From G013214665 sp964649815 (GTDB lineage: Bacteria; Pseudomonadota; Alphaproteobacteria; Rhodobacterales; Rhodobacteraceae), in NCBI GenBank assembly GCA_964649815.1, contig CAZYQC010000026.1:1-42615 (forward strand): a DNA stretch of 42,615 nucleotides. The letters are read 5' to 3'. Positions 39,639 to 42,615 of this stretch are shown here, in pieces. Position 1 is the first letter of the stretch; each line of letters starts with the position of its first letter. The position numbers and the translations under genes are program-made. The notes below the pieces were generated by a model. It searched no databases. It saw nothing but the letters and a program-made list of their open reading frames with translations, and had not been told where the DNA came from.

Positions 39639-39998
39639 ATGGAATTGCAAACGACGCAACACGCCGGTGTGCTGGTCGTTTCGGTGCCCGAACCACGCAT
39701 CGACGCGTCCTGCGCGATCGGTTTCAAGGACGCGATGCGCGCCGCGACCGCCGATGGGCCATCGGTGGTCCTGCTGAACCTCAGCGCGGTCGAATTTATC
39801 GACAGCAGTGGTTTGGGCGCCATCGTCGCATCGATGAAGGCCTTGGGCCGCAGCCGTCAAATGGCCCTGGCCGGGCTCAACCCCACTGTGGACAAAGTGT
39901 TCCGCCTCACGCGAATGGATGCCGTTTTCAAACTGTTCCCCACTATGGAAGACGCCGAAATCGCGTTCGACATGAACGCAGGAACAAAGGCGGGCTAA
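39639..39998 (+). CDS. STAS-domain anti-sigma factor antagonist (RsbV/SpoIIAA-like)
   Basis: 119 residues, one STAS domain. The phosphorylation site is the serine after aspartate in EFIDSSGLGAIV (Ser56), aligning with SpoIIAA Ser58. MALAGLNPTVDKVFRLTRMD is the typical second half. When unphosphorylated it should bind the kinase encoded 2 bp downstream and release that kinase's target. It is the first of a two-gene operon. The controlled sigma factor or other target is not in the window. Confidence 0.9.
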   Translation: MELQTTQHAGVLVVSVPEPRIDASCAIGFKDAMRAATADGPSVVLLNLSAVEFIDSSGLGAIVASMKALGRSRQMALAGLNPTVDKVFRLTRMDAVFKLFPTMEDAEIAFDMNAGTKAG

Positions 39999-40000
39999 AC

Positions 40001-40444
40001 ATGGCCGAAACTTCCGGCGTTCTGGTCCTTAGCATCCGCGCTGACGAAACGGCTGTCCGCGGTGCCCTGGATATGTTCCTGGCCAATCTTGAGCCGTTGA
40101 AACTAACCGCAGAAGACAGCGCGCGTGTTGAAATCGTTATGGCCGAAGCGCTCAATAACATTATTGAGCATGCCTATGCGCCACCAAACCACCCCGGCCC
40201 CATCAACGTATTTTGCCAGCAAGTGGATGATGGATTGCACATCCGCATCGTGGATCATGGCCGCGCAATGCCCGGGCACAAAACCCCGTCAGGAACCCTG
40301 CCCCCGATCAACGTCGATGTCATGGACTTGCCCGAGGGTGGGTTTGGCTGGCACCTCATCAAACGCTTGGCCAAAGACGTTCAATATCAACGCACCGATC
40401 GGATGAACGTTTTGAACCTCAGGTTGGCTGTCTCGACGGTGTAG
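40001..40444 (+). CDS. RsbW-like serine kinase/anti-sigma factor (GHKL ATPase)
   Basis: 147 residues from the ATG at 40001, 2 bp after the STAS gene stop; a much longer upstream frame runs across the STAS gene and is rejected. GHKL boxes: N box MAEALNNIIEHAY (Glu49, Asn53), G1 box IVDHGRAMP, and GGFGWHLIKRL. It should phosphorylate the STAS protein on serine and bind a sigma factor or another output protein. Partner-switching pairs of this kind in roseobacters lack a known output. Confidence 0.9.
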   Translation: MAETSGVLVLSIRADETAVRGALDMFLANLEPLKLTAEDSARVEIVMAEALNNIIEHAYAPPNHPGPINVFCQQVDDGLHIRIVDHGRAMPGHKTPSGTLPPINVDVMDLPEGGFGWHLIKRLAKDVQYQRTDRMNVLNLRLAVSTV

Positions 40445-40532
40445 GGGCCCAAATTCGCAAAAGTGCCTTGCCACCACCACATTGTTGCCCGCTTTGATAG
40501 GCAAAACTTCGCTTGTAGCTGCATATGGCTTC

Positions 40533-40579
40533 CCTCGGTGTCACGCGTCATAGCCCCCACCCAGTGCGTGGCACCGAGG
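40533..40579. repeat. Long inverted repeat upstream of the gamma-glutamyltransferase gene
   Basis: CCTCGGTGTCACGC (40533-40546) and GCGTGGCACCGAGG (40566-40579) form a 14-bp stem with a single G-T pair and a 19-base loop. ACTTATTCTGCTTTT follows on the plus strand. It may terminate the rsbV-rsbW transcript, or be a structured leader. It lies in the 211-bp gap 40445-40655, where I see no tRNA or other gene. Confidence 0.6.
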
Positions 40580-40655
40580 ACTTATTCTGCTTTTATGCAC
40601 ATTGAACTTCCCGCGCACCTGTCTAGGTTCCCCGTTCACAAGGCTCGGAGGACAT

Positions 40656-42233
40656 ATGCGCGATTTTCACTTTCCAGGACGCTCGCCTGTTTATGCAACA
40701 AACGGAATGTGCGCGACCTCGCACCCTCTGGGCGCGTCAACGGCCATTGATGTTCTAAAGCGCGGTGGAAACGCGATGGATGCGGCGATTGCTGGCGCCG
40801 TCATCCTGGGGATATGCGAACCCCAGATGACGGGCATTGGTGGCGATTGCTTTGTGCTCTGGCGCGACGCGGGCAGTGACAAAGTACGCGCACTGAACGG
40901 ATCGGGCCGCGCACCCGCCGCCCAAGACGCCGCCACTTTGCGCGCAGAAGGGCATACGCATGTCCCCAAACGCGACGCCCAGGCCGTTACGGTTCCAGGG
41001 GCCATCGATGCCTTTTGCACGTTGGCCGATCGGGTCGGGACACTCGGCATCGACGCCCTGCTTGCGCCCAGCATCGCGGCGGCAGAAGAAGGTGTCCCTG
41101 TCGCCCCGCGCGTCGCCTTTGACTGGATTGCGGATTCCAAAGCGCTGCAGGGCGCGGCGCTCAGCGACTACATGTTGCAAGGCGCTGTCCCGCAACCCGG
41201 CCAGATCTTCCGCGCGCCCAAGCAGGCCAACGCCTTGCGCGCAATCGCCAAAGACGGCCGCGATGGGTTCTACGCAGGCGATGTCGCCGCGGACATGATT
41301 GCATCATTGCGAGCCGCGGGAGGTCTGCACACCGAAGATGATTTCGCCAAAACAGCCTGCACCTTCACCGACCCGATCGGAGGGACCTACAAGGGCGTCG
41401 AATTGCTGGAACATCCGCCAAACGGACAGGGCGCGACCGCCAATCTGATGCTGAACATGCTGACGCATTTCGACATCGGCGCGATGGACCCACTTGGCGC
41501 CGACCGTGCGCATATCGAAGCCGAAGCTGCGAAACTTGCTTATGACGCCCGCAATCGCTTTATCGCGGATATGGATACCACAACGCGTCTGGCTCATATG
41601 CTGGATCCGAAGACTGCGGAACAATTGGCCGCGTTGATCGATCCCAAACGGGCAATGGACGCCTCATTGCCGGGTGCCGAATCTGTGCACAAAGACACGA
41701 TCTACATCACGGTTGTTGATCGGGATGGCATGGCTGTGTCGCTGATCTATTCGATTTTCAATGGCTTTGGCTCTGGCATCTCGTCCGACAAATACGGGAT
41801 CCTGTTCCAAAACCGTGGTGCAGGCTTCACACTTGAAGAAGGCCACCCCAACGAATTGAAGGGGGGCAAACGGCCGATGCACACGATCATCCCAGGCATG
41901 CTGTGCGACAATGGCACGCCCTATATGCCATTCGGCGTAATGGGGGGCGCGTACCAGCCAAACGGTCATGCGCGCTTTGTCTCAAACCTTGTCGACTTTG
42001 GCATGGACGCGCAGAGCGCCATCGACGCGCCCCGCGCGTTCTCGGACGCGGGTCGGATGAAGGTCGAACGCGGCTATAGCGACGCTGTTCGCGCTGATCT
42101 GGCCGAGCGAGGGCATGACGTGGTGATCCCCGACACGCCTATCGGCGGCGCTCAGGCGATCAACATGCGATCCGACGGTGTGCTGGAAGGCGCTTCTGAT
42201 CCCCGCAAAGACGGGTGCGCGCTGGGATACTGA
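40656..42233 (+). CDS. ggt: Gamma-glutamyltransferase-family protein
   Basis: 525 residues from the ATG at 40656, with CGGAGGAC just upstream. It is an N-terminal nucleophile hydrolase that self-cleaves: the predicted nucleophile is Thr348 in KDTIYITVVDRDG, giving subunits of about 347 and 178 residues. Substrate-site glycines appear in GFGSGISS and in GGAYQPNGHARF. No signal peptide is seen, unlike periplasmic GGTs, so this is probably a cytoplasmic member that hydrolyses a gamma-glutamyl or similar amide. Tail to tail with hspQ with no gap. Confidence 0.88.
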   Translation: MRDFHFPGRSPVYATNGMCATSHPLGASTAIDVLKRGGNAMDAAIAGAVILGICEPQMTGIGGDCFVLWRDAGSDKVRALNGSGRAPAAQDAATLRAEGHTHVPKRDAQAVTVPGAIDAFCTLADRVGTLGIDALLAPSIAAAEEGVPVAPRVAFDWIADSKALQGAALSDYMLQGAVPQPGQIFRAPKQANALRAIAKDGRDGFYAGDVAADMIASLRAAGGLHTEDDFAKTACTFTDPIGGTYKGVELLEHPPNGQGATANLMLNMLTHFDIGAMDPLGADRAHIEAEAAKLAYDARNRFIADMDTTTRLAHMLDPKTAEQLAALIDPKRAMDASLPGAESVHKDTIYITVVDRDGMAVSLIYSIFNGFGSGISSDKYGILFQNRGAGFTLEEGHPNELKGGKRPMHTIIPGMLCDNGTPYMPFGVMGGAYQPNGHARFVSNLVDFGMDAQSAIDAPRAFSDAGRMKVERGYSDAVRADLAERGHDVVIPDTPIGGAQAINMRSDGVLEGASDPRKDGCALGY

Positions 42234-42560
42234 TCAGTTCAGCTGAAAATGCAGCGGATAGGCGCCGTCTTCGAACGGGCCAAAGAGATCAGGGATATCG
42301 GGATGGTCGACCGGCTCTCCCGAGTAATCCGCGACAAGGTTCTGCTCGGACACATACGCCACGTAATAGCTGCTCTCGTTTTCGGCGAGCAGGTGGTAAA
42401 ACGGCTGTTCCTTCACGGGGCGGCTGTCTTCGGGGATGGCTTCGTACCATTCCTCGGTATTTGCAAATTCGGGATCAACATCAAAAACCACGCCGCGGAA
42501 CGGGTGCTTCTTGTGGCGAACCACCTGACCCAAATGATATTTCGCGCGTAGTGTATTCAT
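42234..42560 (-). CDS. hspQ: Heat shock protein HspQ (YccV-like hemimethylated-DNA-binding fold)
   Basis: 108 residues, the family length. AKYHLGQVVRHKKHPFRGVVFDVDPEF and PFYHLLAENESSYYVAYVSEQNL are conserved throughout the family (the second half ends FGPFEDGAYPLHFQLN). HspQ was found to bind hemimethylated oriC DNA and to act as a Lon adaptor or stimulator in enterobacteria; its role in this group is not established. It stands alone. Only 55 bp of upstream sequence are in the window, too little to show a heat-shock promoter. Confidence 0.93.
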   Translation of the reverse strand: MNTLRAKYHLGQVVRHKKHPFRGVVFDVDPEFANTEEWYEAIPEDSRPVKEQPFYHLLAENESSYYVAYVSEQNLVADYSGEPVDHPDIPDLFGPFEDGAYPLHFQLN

Positions 42561-42615
42561 AACATTGCAGCCCCTACCGGACGTGCCTACACGGGGAAAG
42601 ACCCATTTGTCTATT

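Noticed and set aside
39518..40000. An upstream extension of the rsbW-like frame
   Set aside because: It would run across the whole STAS gene in another frame. The ATG at 40001, 2 bp after the STAS stop, starts at the conserved fold.
40445..40532. tRNA or small gene in the gap after the rsbW-like gene
   Set aside because: No cloverleaf, CCA end or start codon with a ribosome-binding site was found; only the inverted repeat stands out.
1..42615. Mobile elements, CRISPR or prophage
   Set aside because: No transposase, integrase, phage structural gene, regularly spaced repeat or tRNA-flanked island is visible.

Overview
The window is chromosomal DNA of an alphaproteobacterium, most likely of the Rhodobacterales (Roseobacter group). 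The signs are high-GC coding with dense operons, a petP/petR regulator pair, the alphaproteobacterial cell-division factor FzlA, a GcvA-type LysR gene, paired dimethylglycine/sarcosine dehydrogenase-like proteins with GcvT tails, and a GC-hairpin intergenic repeat ending in GGAGTATTTT...CCAAAAGAA that I recall from this group. I see no tRNA, rRNA, CRISPR array, insertion sequence or prophage. No gene-free stretch exceeds about 210 bases. Genes look intact except the first, gltB, which is cut by the window edge.

Layout. 1-5904 (+): end of gltB, mtgA, an FzlA/GST-like gene, queG and a lone HyuA-like gene. 5997-7511: an msrB-msrA operon diverging from a glutathione peroxidase gene. 7529-10572 (-): a glycosyltransferase with a Tat-exported thioredoxin-fold protein, an EamA transporter and HU. 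10731-13990 (-): ade-amn, a purine salvage pair. 14169-14594: a VOC-fold protein. 14606-21395: a LysR gene diverging from a five-gene operon (class II aldolase-like, membrane di-iron hydroxylase, acyl-CoA dehydrogenase, NDP-forming acyl-CoA ligase, CaiD-like crotonase). This is the best candidate for an undescribed pathway: it has its own palindromic LysR box, and three of its enzymes carry changes at usual catalytic motifs. 21399-23606: methyltransferase, SDR-type protein, Pr6Pr-like membrane protein.

28912-23698 (-) is a tightly packed run petP-petR-hdaH-xseB-ispA-dxs, which places isoprenoid precursor synthesis under a redox-type regulator pair. ilvE diverges from it (29058-29924). 39552-29944 (-) runs from a thiolase and free methionine-R-sulfoxide reductase into an XRE-cupin regulator, a formaldehyde-activating-type (GFA) protein, a DMGDH-like protein, a homocysteine S-methyltransferase, a SARDH-like protein and an EamA transporter. 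Together these can account for stepwise demethylation of glycine betaine to glycine. The XRE-cupin gene is preceded by two tandem palindromes, one of which would fold its mRNA so that the Shine-Dalgarno sits in the loop and the AUG in the stem.

39639-42560 holds an RsbV/RsbW-type partner-switching pair, a gamma-glutamyltransferase-family gene preceded by a long inverted repeat, and hspQ. Functional names rest on motifs and remembered family sequences, since no search could be run. Substrates of the LysR-linked operon, the HyuA-like protein and both EamA transporters are unknown.
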